This document shows positions 43,114 to 56,527 of a DNA stretch of 64,000 bases, piece after piece. Where the stretch lies: contig MU278359.1 in the NCBI GenBank assembly GCA_022385755.1, positions 248,001 through 312,000 of the forward strand. Reading direction: 5' to 3'. Source of the stretch: Trametopsis cervina (Eukaryota > Basidiomycota > Agaricomycetes > Polyporales > Irpicaceae). The translations under genes and the position numbers were made by a program. Within the stretch, counting starts at the first letter, position 1. Every line of letters starts with the position of its first letter. The notes under the pieces were generated by a model. That model saw only the letters and a program-made list of their open reading frames with translations, was not told the origin of the DNA and made no database searches.

Positions 43114-46100
43114 CGAGAGCGATGAGAGAGATTCGGAGCGTGGGGGCCGTCGCTGGGAGATGCGAGCCGACGCTGGCTAAGCCTTGAAAAGGATGGGGTA
43201 TGGGAATATTATCCACAAAAGGAAATCTGATCAACAACGGCCAAATAGCATCAAATACAATCAGCCGGCACAGCTCGCATATGGCACCTGCAGTGGTATA
43301 CGTACAAGTCCCGTCTGCTATCCCATTGCTTACAGCTCAGTTTTATCATGTGTACACTGCTATCAGCTTCAAGCTTGCAAGATGTGCCAATAGTGAGTTA
43401 TTCTTGGCTTCTGGACTGTTATGTTACTCATGCTCAACATAAGATCCATTTCTTGGTCGTGAGACCGAGGAGTCTATTTTCATCTGGCTGCTTATCATAG
43501 TTTGGGCGAACACGTCCCCAGTGACTTGTGCATGGCTACTTCATAGATATATTGATTATCCGTTGGTGGCACCCTCTATCTAGAACCGCGAAAGCCCTCA
43601 CGTATGCGATGTCCTGTGATGTTCAACGACCGCGCGTGGCCGCTCTCTGAGGAAGTTGGTATACCCCAGCACCTCTATACAGCGGTATAAAAGCTCCCAG
43701 GAACAGAATGCGGGGCTTATCATTGGACTCGTCTTCTGTAGGGTTGCTCACGTGGATTGCTGTCATGCTGTAGACGGACGTGGGTACAATTCTCATCCTA
43801 CACCACATGTGCTGACGGCACTTCTGGTCGTCCCATGACCGTGCATTCATGCGTCTCTCAAGTTCAGCTATACAGATAGGGAAGACCTGCCCGCTCATAA
43901 TAACCGATGTTCACTCGTTACACACATTACTATGTCTTCCTACACCCTGATTAGCTTTTTGATAGATGGTTGCTCTTGCTTCCTGAGAATTACTGTGGGC
44001 GCAAGATGGACAGAAGAGATAACACTGCCACGAACTCAGGATTCCATCAAGACGTGGATTCCGGCTCAGCTATCTTGCTTGCTCCATGTTGCCGGTAACG
44101 AATGAGTATAGAACTATGACATGGGGTCGCAAAGTATGTTTCTTTGTTCTTACACACGATGTTACTCTGCTCATCTACCGACATCCTGAAGAAAGCCATC
44201 TTCAAACAAAAAGGCATTATACTCGCACCAGTATTTGTTCAAAAGCACGCTCATTTCGCCGTCAACGATGTCACATTGTGACCGACAAGGAGGCAAAGAA
44301 AATAATCTAAGTGAAACGAAATATACGGTTTACTCAATCTAAAGTGCTCATGTACATCATGTTCGATACTGCAAAGCGACTGTGAGTACCAATGACAAAC
44401 GGGCCCGGACAGAGCACTCATTCAAGCAATCCTTCCACGTTACGTATCGTAGTTATGCATAGCTATCACGAACTAGCGAACTGCTGGGACGGGATGAACT
44501 CAATAAGCTATCTCACGAGCGTGGATTGTTATAGGTACATTCTGGGAGATTCTATCTTGCCAGAAGCCCTCTTCTCCTTTTCTCCATACACGAGCGATGA
44601 CATCTGCGAGATTGCCCACACACCCCTTCGTCAGCCTTCAGATCTGCTTGCAAGGACTGTACGAGTCATCTCCCCCGCGGGCGTCCCTTTATCGTCCTTG
44701 CGGTGGTTGGCGGCCCAAGATCTACGTACAGGAGGAATCATCACATTCGTATGTGTTAACATTCCACTTGGAATCTCTCATCTGATCATCGCCTCGTCCG
44801 AGCCAAAATAAAAGGCATCTCTGTGAGTGTGCCCAGTATACTTGAGGCCATCACTGAATTGTGTATATGTAGTGCGCTGTCTTATTCCTGTGCGATCGAC
44901 GCTCTTTAGCAGTACTACGGTAAGTGCGCTTCACGTGGTTCGAAGAATTGAACCCATCACGGCAACTCGCCTGTGGGCTCGGCCGTCATGACCAAGCGAT
45001 ATGTCCGAGGATCCAAAAAGGAAACTCCTGTCGAACGAAGAGGTTTGAGTTGAGATTGAGCCGCCAGCGATGGGGAAGTGAGCTGCAGATCCGTGTGCCC
45101 AGGAGTCGGCGACTATCTTTCTTGACGATGCTTCTCAGGAAAATCAGTGGGATGTGAGGCTGACAGGATCGATGGTTTCTACAGCTCGAGTACTTCTAGT
45201 CATCAAGTCATCAAGTCCCTCGGCGACCAATGCCCAGCGGCATTCTAGGACAGCAAGAGCGTTCTCCTCGTTACGGAGCTCCTGGAGCTACGCATACGAG
45301 CTTGGCGGTTCCGCACGAAGCACTGTAGCCAGGCTCATGAATGAACATCATCCTGATAGATGCTCCGATGTTTGTCAGAGACGAACCTTACCCTCTCGCG
45401 ATGCCGTAACCGGAGGCGCGTTCATACCAATATTCTAGCCGTGTGTACCCTTAGTGCCAATTCGCGAGGTTTTGCTGACATTCCACCCTGCCACTACCGC
45501 CGTTACGCGCGGGATGACACATTTTAGCCGCTTCAGCACATTCGAAGGCGCGGATGTAGAGTCTTTGCATGGCGTCCACGCCACCCTCCATAGACCCTCA
45601 CGACACGAGGTGTGTACTGTTGCGTGGAAAACGCCCGGATCGCCAACTATTCGCCCCATCCACTTCAAGTGCGAGAACAAGCACCGTTGCTGCGGCTTTC
45701 AAGTCTGAACGTGTGGACGACATTTCGGGAAGAGAATTTCGCCTTTTTGACACCTTTTGCTCAGTTAGAACACGCCCTAGCCAAGATGCACGGCGATGAT
45801 TCCAAGTTATCACGCCATCCTGATGAACACAGTTGCGCTCGTGCGTGCGATGGCACACTCCGAGAGAACGAGGACAGTATTTGATTTCCGACATCGGCGG
45901 ACATGTATTCAGCACTGGAAAGCCTAAATCGTTCTATCAAGGCCTTTCAATAGCCTGGCACCACCGGGAGAAATGGCGTTTGAACAGGGGTGGATGAGAG
46001 TGCACGCGGACGGGCCAGCAATTCTGCGATCGGATCTGCGCGGTGAGTGAAATGAACAGCTTCTTATACCGCAGCGAGGCCACAACGAGTGCCGACAATC

Positions 46101-47719
46101 GATTGTTAGCCTACAAGTACCGCGATTTGACAACGCCAAGCTGGACTCGGGCGTTGTAGTGATTAGGCTCTACAGATATGGCATGATGAGTAGACACGTT
46201 CAACACCCGCTATGGACTCACTGCTAGCAATCCCGAACGTCACACTGCAGAAGAACAGCGTCCGCTTACTTCAAGAAACTTCCAGACCGAGGGTTCGACG
46301 CCGGTAGAGGGGCCACAAACAAACTAACCGCACGTTTACGTGCTATGCACGCGCGTTGGAGTGAGTGTGAGTTCTCTTGGGTCATGAAGGTGTGATATCG
46401 CCTAACTCATGAGCGCATCATATGTAGATACCCACATGCCGTCAGTGCAGCGAGGCTCAGTAGATGCTGCTCCCGTACGATCGATAATTCGAGAACATAA
46501 ATATTGCCGCTCTCGCTAAAAAGCATTCTGATCGGAATGCAGACCCAGTGTTATTCAGTTTGGATGCGGTGTGGTATTTACAACAACAACTATAGCGACA
46601 TAACAATGGCAACCTCATGAACGTTTGAGGGTACTGTGCCATGAGTCGCATCAATGTCGCGCCTTCCGTGACAGAGCGTGACATGCATGTGACGATCATG
46701 TTCTGCACCTACCGAGATCAAATCCTATTTCTGCAGTGACCACGATATGACTGTAAGCTTTGGTCCGCTAATACGATTGTTAATCGGTACAAAATATTGC
46801 ACGCAAATCTCGAAGCATTGCCTTGCAAGCTGTACGACGTCAATGACCGGCTCTTCCTGCAAACATATCAGGTGCGCTGGCACACCGATACTCCAGCCCA
46901 CAAGCATCGACTCGTGAACGGTGTGTAATGCGCACGTTGGTCTCAGTAATACCAATGTTGATACAAAGAACACAGAAAGCGCTCCGTCTGTACACTGAAT
47001 ATAGGCTTTCATAACGTATTGGATATCCACACTGCGCCTATGAGGTCTGCTGAGAAAGTACCGACCGCTGGCCGAACACCATTGAGGCCCATCCATCTCT
47101 TGTTCCGCAGTGATGAGTACCTTCTCGATTCCGCTCAATCGGACTGTCGCTTGGTGTTGTGCATCAAAAGTAAGTAAGTAAATTGCGGCGCCTTTTGAGT
47201 GGCAGTTCGACAGCTCATATCACCAGCTTGTTACATCAGGCGTATCCCCCAAGGTGAATGCACCCGTGGCGGCACCTTGCGTGCTGCCCCGTGCGGTTAA
47301 CATACCATGTCGTCAATTTGCCGTATCCAGCGTAGTCCGAGACGCATGGCGGCTAACAAAGAGGGTCAACGTTCTTGTTTTGTCCTGTTCGTCGTTAACG
47401 GGTCGGGATTCTGGCCTGCGGGCCAAGGCCAAGCTTCATATTCCGCCCGGGCAGATGGTTTCTGCCGATTTCGAGGCATATGCATCAAATGCATGAGTAG
47501 AGTTGGGAAGCTTCTCGCTATGGTAAGTGTGGGTAAATCTTCAAAATAATTGATGACCCTATTGAAAGAGTGCATGCAAGGATTCACCGCGCGGAGGACT
47601 GGCTATTCCGGAGGTCCATGGTTGAGTCAAGTCTCGACAAACAGAAGTTACAACTCAACATGGTTATTACCTCACAGATGCTCGATTATCACTGCATTGA
47701 GTCGGAGCGTGCAAGCAGG
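43114..47719. other. Longest gene-free stretch of the window (about 4.6 kb)
   Basis: Only short open frames of 60-137 codons without domains or splice support. An orphan plus-strand TATAAAAG at 43686-43693 has an ATGCG 156 bp downstream (43849), but the frame there is only 33 codons and has no signal peptide. No transposon signature, tRNA or repeat was recognised. Decayed sequence is possible. Confidence 0.5.
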
Positions 47720-47728
47720 TATATAAAA
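47720..47728 (+). promoter_or_regulatory. TATA box of the monooxygenase gene
   Basis: TATATAAAA on the plus strand, 78 bp before the ATG at 47806, followed by a pyrimidine-rich leader. Confidence 0.65.
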
Positions 47729-47805
47729 TAAGGCCACTTGCTGCTGCACAGCTCTCATTGTGCCTTTCTCACTCCCTAACCCCTCCATCTCCTTTCTCAC
47801 CCATC

Positions 47806-50478
47806 ATGCAGTCTCCTACCAACAAAACCAGCTTCATCGACGTGCTCGTCGTGGGAGCAGGACCGAGCGGATCCATGCTCGCCTTCAGTCTTATGAAGGC
47901 GGGAGTCTCCACCAGAATCATCGACAAAAAGTATGTCCTCGTCGTATATGTTCGTGCTTGCAGCTCACAGAATGGTCCTTGTTCTACTCAGGGATGCCCC
48001 CGTGGATCGCGGGCACGCTGACGCCCTGCAACCACGAGTGTTGGAGGTGTTGCGCGTGAGTGCAACGGGCGGATGGCGTTCAGTGAATATGCTGACAGTT
48101 TGCACGTCTATCAGAGCCATGGCCTCGTCGACAAAGCTATTGCTCGCGGCAACAAGATCAATACGACAGTAAGCTGCTCTACGTCTGTGTTTCGTCATCG
48201 TACGCTTACCTCTCGCGATCATAGGCTATCTGGCACCCGGGTCCCAGCGGGGGAATCGAGGTACTTGCACGTTCATCATCCTTGTCAATCAACACTGACG
48301 CTGTTCCTCCAGCGTGTCAGTCGTATTCCAAACATAACAGCTCCCCGAGGCCTCTACCCATTCAACGTGCGTTCATCATACTCTCACGTGTCCGCATAGC
48401 CTGATTAACAATGCTATCCATTCATTGCAGCTCACAAACCACCAAGGTGCCCATGAAGCCATCTTTACCGAAGAGATGCCCAAGTATGGAGGCAGTGTCG
48501 AGCGACCGTATGCTCCTTGCGCACTTACCATCGACGAAGATAAGGTAGACGATGCGGATGCATACCCTGTGACGGTAAGACATTCGAAGCTTCCTTGATG
48601 CCGTTCCTGACTTCGAAGAATCACACCAGGTGGAGATAGAAAATTGCAATGACCCTTCGGAGAAGGAGACCATCCGCGCGAAGTACGTCGTGGGCGCCGA
48701 TGGTATGTTGGTCGAATGGCCTTTTGTTCCGCTGCTGATCCGATGTTAAATAGGCGCGCACTCATGGGTTCGAAAGGCGCTTGACATCCAAGCTGTTGGC
48801 GACCATACCGGTATGTCTATGAGTCGGATGCCAGCGAGCCTTCCTCCTGAGTACCTTCCCCCACACAGACCGCTGCTGGGGAGTTATTGACTTCGTGCCT
48901 GATACAAACTATCCGGACATCCGTGCAACCTCGCAAGTCCATTCGAGTACCGGCTTCTGTCTGATCGTCCCTCGCGAAGATGATATGGTCCGCTTGTACA
49001 TCCCTCTCGACGAGACCGAGAGATACCTCGACCCTGTCACCAAGCGCGTCAGGATTAGCGAAGTCAATCCGGATGATCTTTTAGAGGTAGGCCACCGATA
49101 TTCCCGCTGCACGCTGGGAGCTTCGCTGAGTTTTTATTAGATAGCCAAGCGAGCTTTCCAACCGTATTATATGAATGCGAAGCAGGGATATCACTGGTTT
49201 ACAGTGTATGTCGGTAAGTACAATCATTGTTAATTTCTTGGCAAAGTTTGACGAATGTCTTGTAGTCGGCCAGCGGGTCGCCCAACGATACTCTGCATTC
49301 AATAGAGTCTTCTTGTCCGGCGACGCGTAAGTTCGCATAGGTTTAGCCGTATATCGCGTATCTGATGGAGGCATAGGTGCCATACCCACTCGCCAAAGGC
49401 TGGCCAGGGAATGAACGCCGGCATCAACGATGCTCATAACCTAGGTATGGCTGGACCTTGCATGTCTCCGACCACCGGTCTAACCTCATCAACAGCTTGG
49501 AAATTGACTTATGTTATCCGAAAATGGGCGGACAGGAAACTTCTCGACACTGTGAGTTTCCTTGACTCTGGCTATTGTCCTTCGTGGGGCTGACAGGAAG
49601 TTTTCCGGCGCAGTATGAATTCGAGCGTCGCCAGTTCGCAGTTGATTTGATCAACTTTGACAAGCGATACGTTGCTATGTTCGAGAGCATGGCAAGAAAC
49701 GGCAAAGATTCGATCGACCCCGTATTCCATGCGAAGTGAGTCCCCTCAACGGTGTCCATCAGAGATAGCACGTTTCTCACATCTTCAATGCTTCCAGGGC
49801 GGTGCAGACGTTCGGTCTATTCAAGAACGGCATCGGTATCCACTACCCAGAGTCACTCATCGTGCAAAACGCGCAGCAGTCTATCGCGCGCCACATCACA
49901 GTGGGAAAGCGGTTCCCACCAGAGATCGTCCTCGTCGCGTACGACGACAGAGTGACGCAGATCCACGACGTGCTCCTCTCGGACACCCGCTTCAAGGTGT
50001 TGATCTTCACAGGCGACATCTATGAGTCGGGCCGAGGCGCCGTCGTCAAGGCTGTGGCGGATAAGTTTGTAGAGGGCAAGCTCTGCACCGAGCGGTCATA
50101 TGTCGGCCGGAGCCGCATCGACACGATGCGGATGGTGGATACTTTCACCGTCATCAAGGGCCTCAAGGGCGAGACGCGGTACTGGGATGTTCCCGCGAGT
50201 CTGTACACTCATTGGACAAAGTACGTGCTCCAGTCTTTGCGCACACCTGCACGCCCCCGCTGACTGAGCTATCTCTCAGGGTCTTCGTGGATGATGTCGA
50301 CATTACAGGCGAGCAGGGCGGGCGGGCGTACGAGAACTTTGGTATCTCGGATCAGGGTGCCCTCGTCGTCGTGCGCCCTGACGGATATGTCGGTTTCGTG
50401 ACCACCCTCTCAGATGCGGATGGTGTCCTGGGATACTTCAGATCCTGGGAGATCCCGATGGGCACAAAAACGGTCTGA
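47806..50478 (+). CDS. FAD-dependent phenol 2-monooxygenase-like hydroxylase
   Basis: A class A flavin monooxygenase of the phenol hydroxylase type, which uses NADPH and oxygen to hydroxylate phenolic rings. The N-terminal FAD motif is VVGAGPSGSM, followed by DRGHADALQPRVLEVLRSHG (spliced), the DG motif KYVVGADGAHSWVRK and the GD motif LSGDACHTHSPKAGQGMNAG. The C-terminal thioredoxin-like dimerisation domain ends the protein (FGISDQGALVVVRPDGYVGF). About fifteen canonical introns of 45-65 nt were placed; with them the frame is continuous from 47806 to 50478. No signal peptide, so probably cytosolic. Agaricomycetes use such enzymes in breakdown of lignin-derived aromatics. The monocarboxylate-type transporter downstream is convergent with it, and joint function is only a suggestion. 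Confidence 0.92.
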
Positions 50479-51704
50479 GTTCGCCATGGGCTGTGTAGTA
50501 TCCATCTAGGTTTGGCAGGAGAGGTACACACGGGTTTGCACGCGTAGTTTTTGTATATTTATTGCTTGATGGGCGGATAGTGTAGGCATCTCGTGTCGGT
50601 GTAACTTTGAACTATGTAATTAATTTCATTTCCATCATTTTGATCACGGAACAGGATATTGTGCTGCGCGCAACATGAAAGGCTAACTATTGACCCCGCT
50701 CCATGACGTGTATGGGGAGTGTGCGATGTGGGAAGTATTTCGATTTTTGCGCAGGCTCTGCACTATGTGGTCTCGGTCCTCATTACTCCGGTTACGCATG
50801 CTCCGGACATACGGTCTCGGGCAGTAGACTCTTTCCACACGACATATCCACAACACTGGTCCTCCTTTTGATATCGCGTCTGTAAGATCCGCCGACATAC
50901 CGATGTACTGTGCGGAAATGATTGTTGTCTTCGTTATATGTACCCAGATCTGCCCTCACGGACACGTTGGACAGCGTTGAACGTGCTGCGAGACCCTACG
51001 GACCTGACGCCACCTATCTCATCTTCAGCGTGATCACCGCCAAATGCATGACGCAATAACGAGCAAAGAGCACCAACGTCAATCTTGCGCAGCTAGGACG
51101 GCGGAAGGGGACAGCACAGCTCAGGCTCTAGATTTCCGATAGCCGGAAATGTGAAAACAAATTCAAAATTCAAAATATGAGTGATAAGCGCCCAACACTG
51201 CATATCAGCCACAAAGAGCCCGATCTCCAAATCGGGAAGTGTTGGTTTGTTCACTTGTTGCGCACTCCGGCCAGGGTCGTGTTTAAATTTGATGATTTAG
51301 CGATGCCGCCGGTTTCCGATTGATGAGATTTTTTTTCTTGCGGGATGATACATATCTAATTTGTGTTTGGTACGATCGAGGCGTGTGCATTGTTGTTGCA
51401 AGCGAGGACTGTCCGGTGATGTCGGTGCTCGTGTAGTACGTGTACTGCGTGGTCCTTTGCGCCATCGGACGCTGCGCAGGACGTGGAGTGATGCGTATAT
51501 GAGGTTTCTGGATTCTGGGGCACGGAATTATAGAAACGTGGATCATGATTTGGCAGCGTGTGAGCTTCTCCCGCGTGGGTGTGTTGCACACGTTCAAGAG
51601 ACCCGGTCGGATGGCGGAAACGATTATAGAATGCACAAGGGACAAAAATCAGCACAGCATCATTCAAAGTAGTTCCAAAGTAATAACATCATGACAAAGC
51701 AGCA
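50479..51704. other. Convergent intergenic stretch
   Basis: Holds the 3' untranslated regions of the monooxygenase and transporter genes. No gene was recognised. Confidence 0.5.
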
Positions 51705-53715
51705 TCAAACAATATGTCGTGAAATGGTCGCCTCCGTCCCTGCCTCCCGCCGTGCCCGCTCAAGCGCGATAATCTTAAAGTGGCGCGCGGCAGCCATAAA
51801 TGCGACGCCCGCCAATACGCAGCACTGCCAAGCCAAAGGTCAGTAAACTCGCCGGCAAAGATGACGAGGAAATGGGACGCACCCCGCTGAAGAGAGATGG
51901 CCGGAGCCACTTGTAGTCGGACGTCCCGAGCAGCGCGCCCATAATCGGCGGGCCAATAAACGTTGCCAGGCCTCCGAGCGCAAAGCATGTGCCCATGCGA
52001 CTCCTATGTGCGCGTATACCATGAGCGGTCTACAGATCACAACGGGACAGGCAGCACAACTCACCCCATCTCCTGTACGTTGGGCGACAACCCCGCAAGC
52101 ATCGGTGCAAGCAGCGAAACATCTATGCAAACAGCCAACGAAGGATCAATAAGAAAACTCTATACGACTCGCGAAGATAGACACTTACACGCGCCAGACG
52201 CGAAGCCGTAGATGAGCGCGATGAGGACGACGCCGGCAGCGTTATGCATGCCGATGAACGCAATCGCGAGCGCGCCGCACACCGCCGCGGCGACTATCAT
52301 CTGGTTGTGCACGCCCAGGCGAGCCGCGAACTGGTTCGGCAGCACGCGCCCTGGAAGGTTCGCCGCGTTCATGATTGCAATCTGTGTGCACAATGAGAAA
52401 CTGGCGCAGGCATCGATGGGCGAGGACTTACGGAGTAGAAGACGAGCGTCGGGTCGACGCCGTGCGTGATGCCCGAGAGCTGCAGGTAGAACAGCGGGAA
52501 GTAGCCACCAGTGAAGAAGAGGAAGTTTCTGTAAGCGCAAATGCGAGCGTCGATCAGTCGCGCGTCACATAAAGCGACTGAGGATGAGAAAGAGCGCACC
52601 CAATGACTGCGGTGGCGTACGCCGGCTCGCCAAAGAACTGCCAGAACTTCTTGCTCTGCACGACCTCGCCCGTCGCCGTCTTCTCCTTCTCCTGCGTTCC
52701 GGTCCCGGGCTGGAGCGAGATGACATTCGCAACGAGCAGGAGGAAACCGTTCATCGCCGCACTGATACGTACACCGTTGTGGAAGCCCACCGGGCCTTCG
52801 AAGAGCTGGTTGAGCATGATGGGGTGTATGATGCCGCCGACGGATGCGCCGGTGGCGACGATGCCCATCACGAGCGTGCGCTTGCGTTTGAAGTGGTGCC
52901 CGACGATCGCAAGAGACGGGAGGTACAGCAGGCCCTGGGCTATGCCGAGACCGATGCCTTGCGCGAGGAAGAGCTGTATGCAGCACAAGCGTCAGCGCGC
53001 AGAAACGCAAAGGTGACGGGAAGGGCGTACCTGATACCAGTGGTCCGGTTGGCTTATGGAGACCATGAAGAGGCAGAATATGAAGAGTACCGTGCCCCCG
53101 TGCAACATGAAGCGGCTATGATGGTATAATCTGAGCGACAGCATAATGCGATGACACGGAGAAGGATGCCTTACAAATATCCTGCGTCGAACAGCCGTCC
53201 GAAGATGAGGCCACCGCCGAAGACGAGGAGATTGTTCATGCTTCCTATCCAACTGTAATGACATTAGTCAGTGGCCTCTCTTTGCGCGCTGCACTGTCTG
53301 CACCGAACCTGATCGTAGACGCCGAACTACTTGGGAGGTACCCACGAGTGTAGAAATCTGTGTAATGACAACGGTGAATGCCAGGTATTCGTGCAGCATA
53401 CTTGACCATACCTTGATAGACACCAAAGGCGTTGACGTAGCCAGATGTAGCGAACTGCATGATCCAACTACAAAGTTGACGTGAGCTCACCGCGGTCTAT
53501 GTCTGGAAGACGAGGAGGACGTACGCAGCTACGACGGTGCTCCAAGCGGCGAACCCTCCCTCATCGGCGAAGCGGTCCACCACGCCAGTCTGAGGGGCAG
53601 CTTTCTCGCTGTCGCTAGCTGTCTGTGCGTCCACAGAGGCGTCATGGCCCGCGGCGGACTTTTCGTCGATCTTCTCTATCGATGGACGAGCAGTGGACGT
53701 CGTCTCGGAGGGCAT
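51705..53715 (-). CDS. MFS monocarboxylate-type transporter (MCH family)
   Basis: A major-facilitator transporter of the plasma membrane, MCT/Mch type. The protein starts with a hydrophilic Ser/Ala/Asp-rich tail of about 55 residues, then DEGGFAAWSTVVAAYVLL, the family's typical opening of TM1, and QFATSGYVNAFGVYQ. Further segments are GIGLGIAQGLLYLPSLAIVGHHFKRKRTLVMGIVATGASVGGII (the RK-rich loop after TM4 and TM5), the long central loop (EKEKTATGEVVQSKKFWQ), NLPGRVLPNQFAARLGVHNQM and GGLATFIGPPIMGALLG. About nine introns occur, and splice joins were checked only where motifs demand them. Yeast Mch relatives include riboflavin (Mch5) and uncharacterised carriers; the substrate here is unknown. 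Confidence 0.88.
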
Positions 53716-55436
53716 GCTGGACTGGATGGCGGTCAGGAAGAGAAAGACGGGCGAGACTTTTTGCTCGGTCGGCGCTGATCAGGGTTGGGTGTGTGCACAT
53801 TCTGCTTGTGTGATATACAGTCATACCGTGGGTACCGGTGCACCCTGAATCAGATTGATATGTATGGTAAAAGCTGCCGCCGGTTGGGTACGAAGCGCAT
53901 CGTGGTGAAGTCAACTGTGCGCCATCCTCTCAACGGATCATGGCTGCTTCATGAGGCTGTTTGTTAGCGACGTTGCGACCCGTGCACCTGAGAGAAGCAA
54001 CTCGCCTGCTGAGCGCAATCAGCCAGCGGTTGAGAAAAAGATGAAGGCGTCCATTGTTGAGATGAGACTGGTTCAGAGGCTTCGTAAGGTGCTCGCTGCA
54101 CGTGCGGGCCCGAGTTACCTCCACGGGCAAGCGCCCATAGGCAAGCGATGTCACACGTCACACGCGCGATATCTGGCATCACCAGCCAGTCCTCTTGCGC
54201 AAGCACGCCTCCATCGCGGTGAATAGCGCTCAGGATTTCCGCTGCAAAAAATACACTGTAACCGAACCTGACAAGCCGAAATCAATCTTAGAAACAAGCG
54301 AAGATTTCGTACGTTGGAAAGCATGCATCGAACACTGGTGTTCGAGCGCGAAGACCTCCAGAAGAGCCGGCATAGCGTAGTATGTGAAGCCTGTCCTTTT
54401 ATTATGTGATGAGAATATGACAAAGACATATCGTATCTTCTATCGTACTCTCGCTAGCCCATTGCTATTCTACAGATTATCCAAGTCCCTTCTGGCCCTC
54501 TGTACTCACAGGGGGACACCCGAATTGTCTGCATCAGATTTGCGCAGGTATTCCTCGACGTGCTTCACAGCCGCCTCGGTCCTGAGGGAGAATTTTCTGA
54601 AGCCTCCTCACCCTCCAGTGCCGCTCAGGAGGGACATAGATTTGCATAAGCGCCAGATAAAAGCCCTTAGGGAGGAGAAGAGATTTCGGTCCCAGCGCAG
54701 ATGGCCCAAAGACAGAAACCCTGACGAATATATTAAGGTTTTCATCGAGAGGCTTCCAGGGAGGAGGAGGCACTCGGCCAAACCCGTGGAGTGTCCTTAG
54801 GGAGAGATAAGGCGTTGTCGTCCGGGAGGCCAGGTGGCCTAACTCAGAGTCTGCGTCGGATTGCCCAAAGGTTTCATCGATACGAAGACGTTGTTGGAGA
54901 ACAGAATAAACCAAGCCAAGATCATTGAGTACAATAGCGCGTTATCATCCTTCCTCACGTCATGTGCGAGCCTTTCTGCAGGTTCCAGGTTATCATGTCG
55001 CAAACCTCCGAGCTTTGCTCATCATTGCTGTGCTATTACATCCCATGTTGAAACTAACCAAGCACACATGAACGGAAATCAACAACGTACCTGCGACTGC
55101 CTGCTCGTAATTGAGAGTTCTTAGCTTGCTCGTGAGAGTAGCTAGGGCTCCGCATTATATATGGGCTATAGATGCCAGTAGGTTTTCATATTGAGGGTGT
55201 GCCCCACAATAAATGTTACAGAGTCAAGGCGGTGCGAGTGAAGGAATTTCGGTTTCCACATTCAGCCACATGCCCACGCCACCAATCGGCCAGGATAACT
55301 CAGTAGCGCTGGAAACAGGATCGGCCAGTCGCGTCCGCGTTTCTCCCCCATACCAGTCTCTGTTTTGTCCCTTCTTCAAAGAGGTTCTCCATAAACCACT
55401 GCTTTTACTTCTTTCAACCAATCCAAATAATTAGAA
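53716..55436. other. Intergenic stretch with compositionally odd block
   Basis: Upstream DNA of the transporter, then a block at about 54530-54880 whose open frames on both strands are rich in AGG/AGA codons unlike neighbouring genes. No protein family was recognised. The last 150 bp before 55437 contain pyrimidine-rich leader DNA of MND1. Confidence 0.45.
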
Positions 55437-56527
55437 ATGGTCAGTCCCTACCGACACATACGCATATACAAGGCACTTATAGAGTGACTGGGGAAGGCAC
55501 CCAGAGGTCTTTCCGCAGAAGAGAAGCGCGTGAGGTTGCTCGAGATATTCCATGAGACGGTAAAATCCACATAAACACTTTTTGTGTATGCACCTAACCC
55601 CTCCTCGACCTACAGAAAGACTTCTTTCAGGTTTCTCGCACATTGCTTGAGTAGACCTTCGGATGTACACTCACAAAACGCTTTTGCCACAGCTGAAGGA
55701 GCTCGAAAAGCTCGGGCCTAAGATGAAAGGCATAGGTGCGCCCCCCGCGATTGACTATTCCCAGATAATCGAGTCCAATGTCGTAACCCCAGTGTCGCAG
55801 ACCGTAAAAGAGGTGCTGCAGTCCCTCGTCGACGACGGCCTCGTCCAAGCAGACAAGATCGGATCCTCAAACTGTAAGCTTCCATTTCTTAAACGCGCGT
55901 ATACATCCCGTTCTGATTGGCACGCATATACCCAGTCTTCTGGAGCTTTCCGTCGCAGCGCGGCGCAATGGTAGCATGATCTCCGGGCGACGTACAAAGA
56001 CGAGTCACTGACAAACCTTTGGCTGTATGCGCGTTGCGCAGATGCAAAACAGGCTGGAATCTGTAACCCAGACACAGATGGCGCTACAGGCACAACTGGC
56101 TGAGCTCCACGCTGCGCTGCGCGCGGAGCAGTTGGCGCGTCCTGAGAGCGTGCGTACTGTCACAGAATCATCTCTTTTATGCTGCACGTTGACTGGCGCG
56201 TTACTCTAGCAAGAAAGAACGGCGGAGTTAGCGCAGCTTGCCTTGATGAAGCAAGAGCTCGACACGCTGAAGGCTGAGCTAGCGAAGTACGGTGCGTGCG
56301 ACCCGGCAAAGGTGGATGAGAAGAAACGCGCCGTCATACTGGCGACGGAGGCCGCAATCCGCTGGACCGGTGAGTAGGAGTGAACTGCAGCGTGTTTTTC
56401 TCTCATAACATAGGTTGCAGACAATTACTCCGCGTTACTGTCCTACTTTACCAAGCAGCACTCGGTAGACCCGGAAGACATTCGCAAGTATCTTGAGATC
56501 GGCGAGGACTACGAGGATATTTGCTAA
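55437..56527 (+). CDS. MND1: MND1 meiotic recombination protein
   Basis: Mnd1 pairs with Hop2 and helps Dmc1/Rad51 strand invasion in meiosis. The start codon ATG (55437-55439) is the whole coding part of exon 1; a 61-nt GTCAGT..GGAAG intron then brings in APRGLSAEEKRVRLLEIFHE, the family's usual start. A 15-nt exon, KDFFQ, stands between two introns, followed by LKELEKLGPKMKGI and, after another intron, VSQTVKEVLQSLVDDGLVQ and DKIGSSNFFWSFPSQRGAM. The C-terminal half is coiled coil (LESVTQTQMALQAQLAELHA) and ends YLEIGEDYEDIC. Length and layout match the family (about 200 aa). The gene is intron-dense, with about seven introns. It is followed on the same strand by the AEC transporter, 368 bp further on. 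Confidence 0.92.

Noticed and set aside
43686..43947. Orphan TATAAAAG with an ATGCG 156 bp downstream, resembling an SSP head
   Set aside because: No leader intron acceptor before the ATG, no signal peptide, and the frame is only 33 codons.
45154..45915. Several overlapping open frames in the gene-free stretch
   Set aside because: No domain or consistent coding bias; likely chance.
46285..46320. Possible tRNA B-box (gggttcgacgcc)
   Set aside because: No A-box at a suitable distance and no paired acceptor stem.
54384..54914. Open frames on both strands in the odd-composition block
   Set aside because: Not called as genes because neither matches a known family or shows splice sites; kept only as a composition finding.
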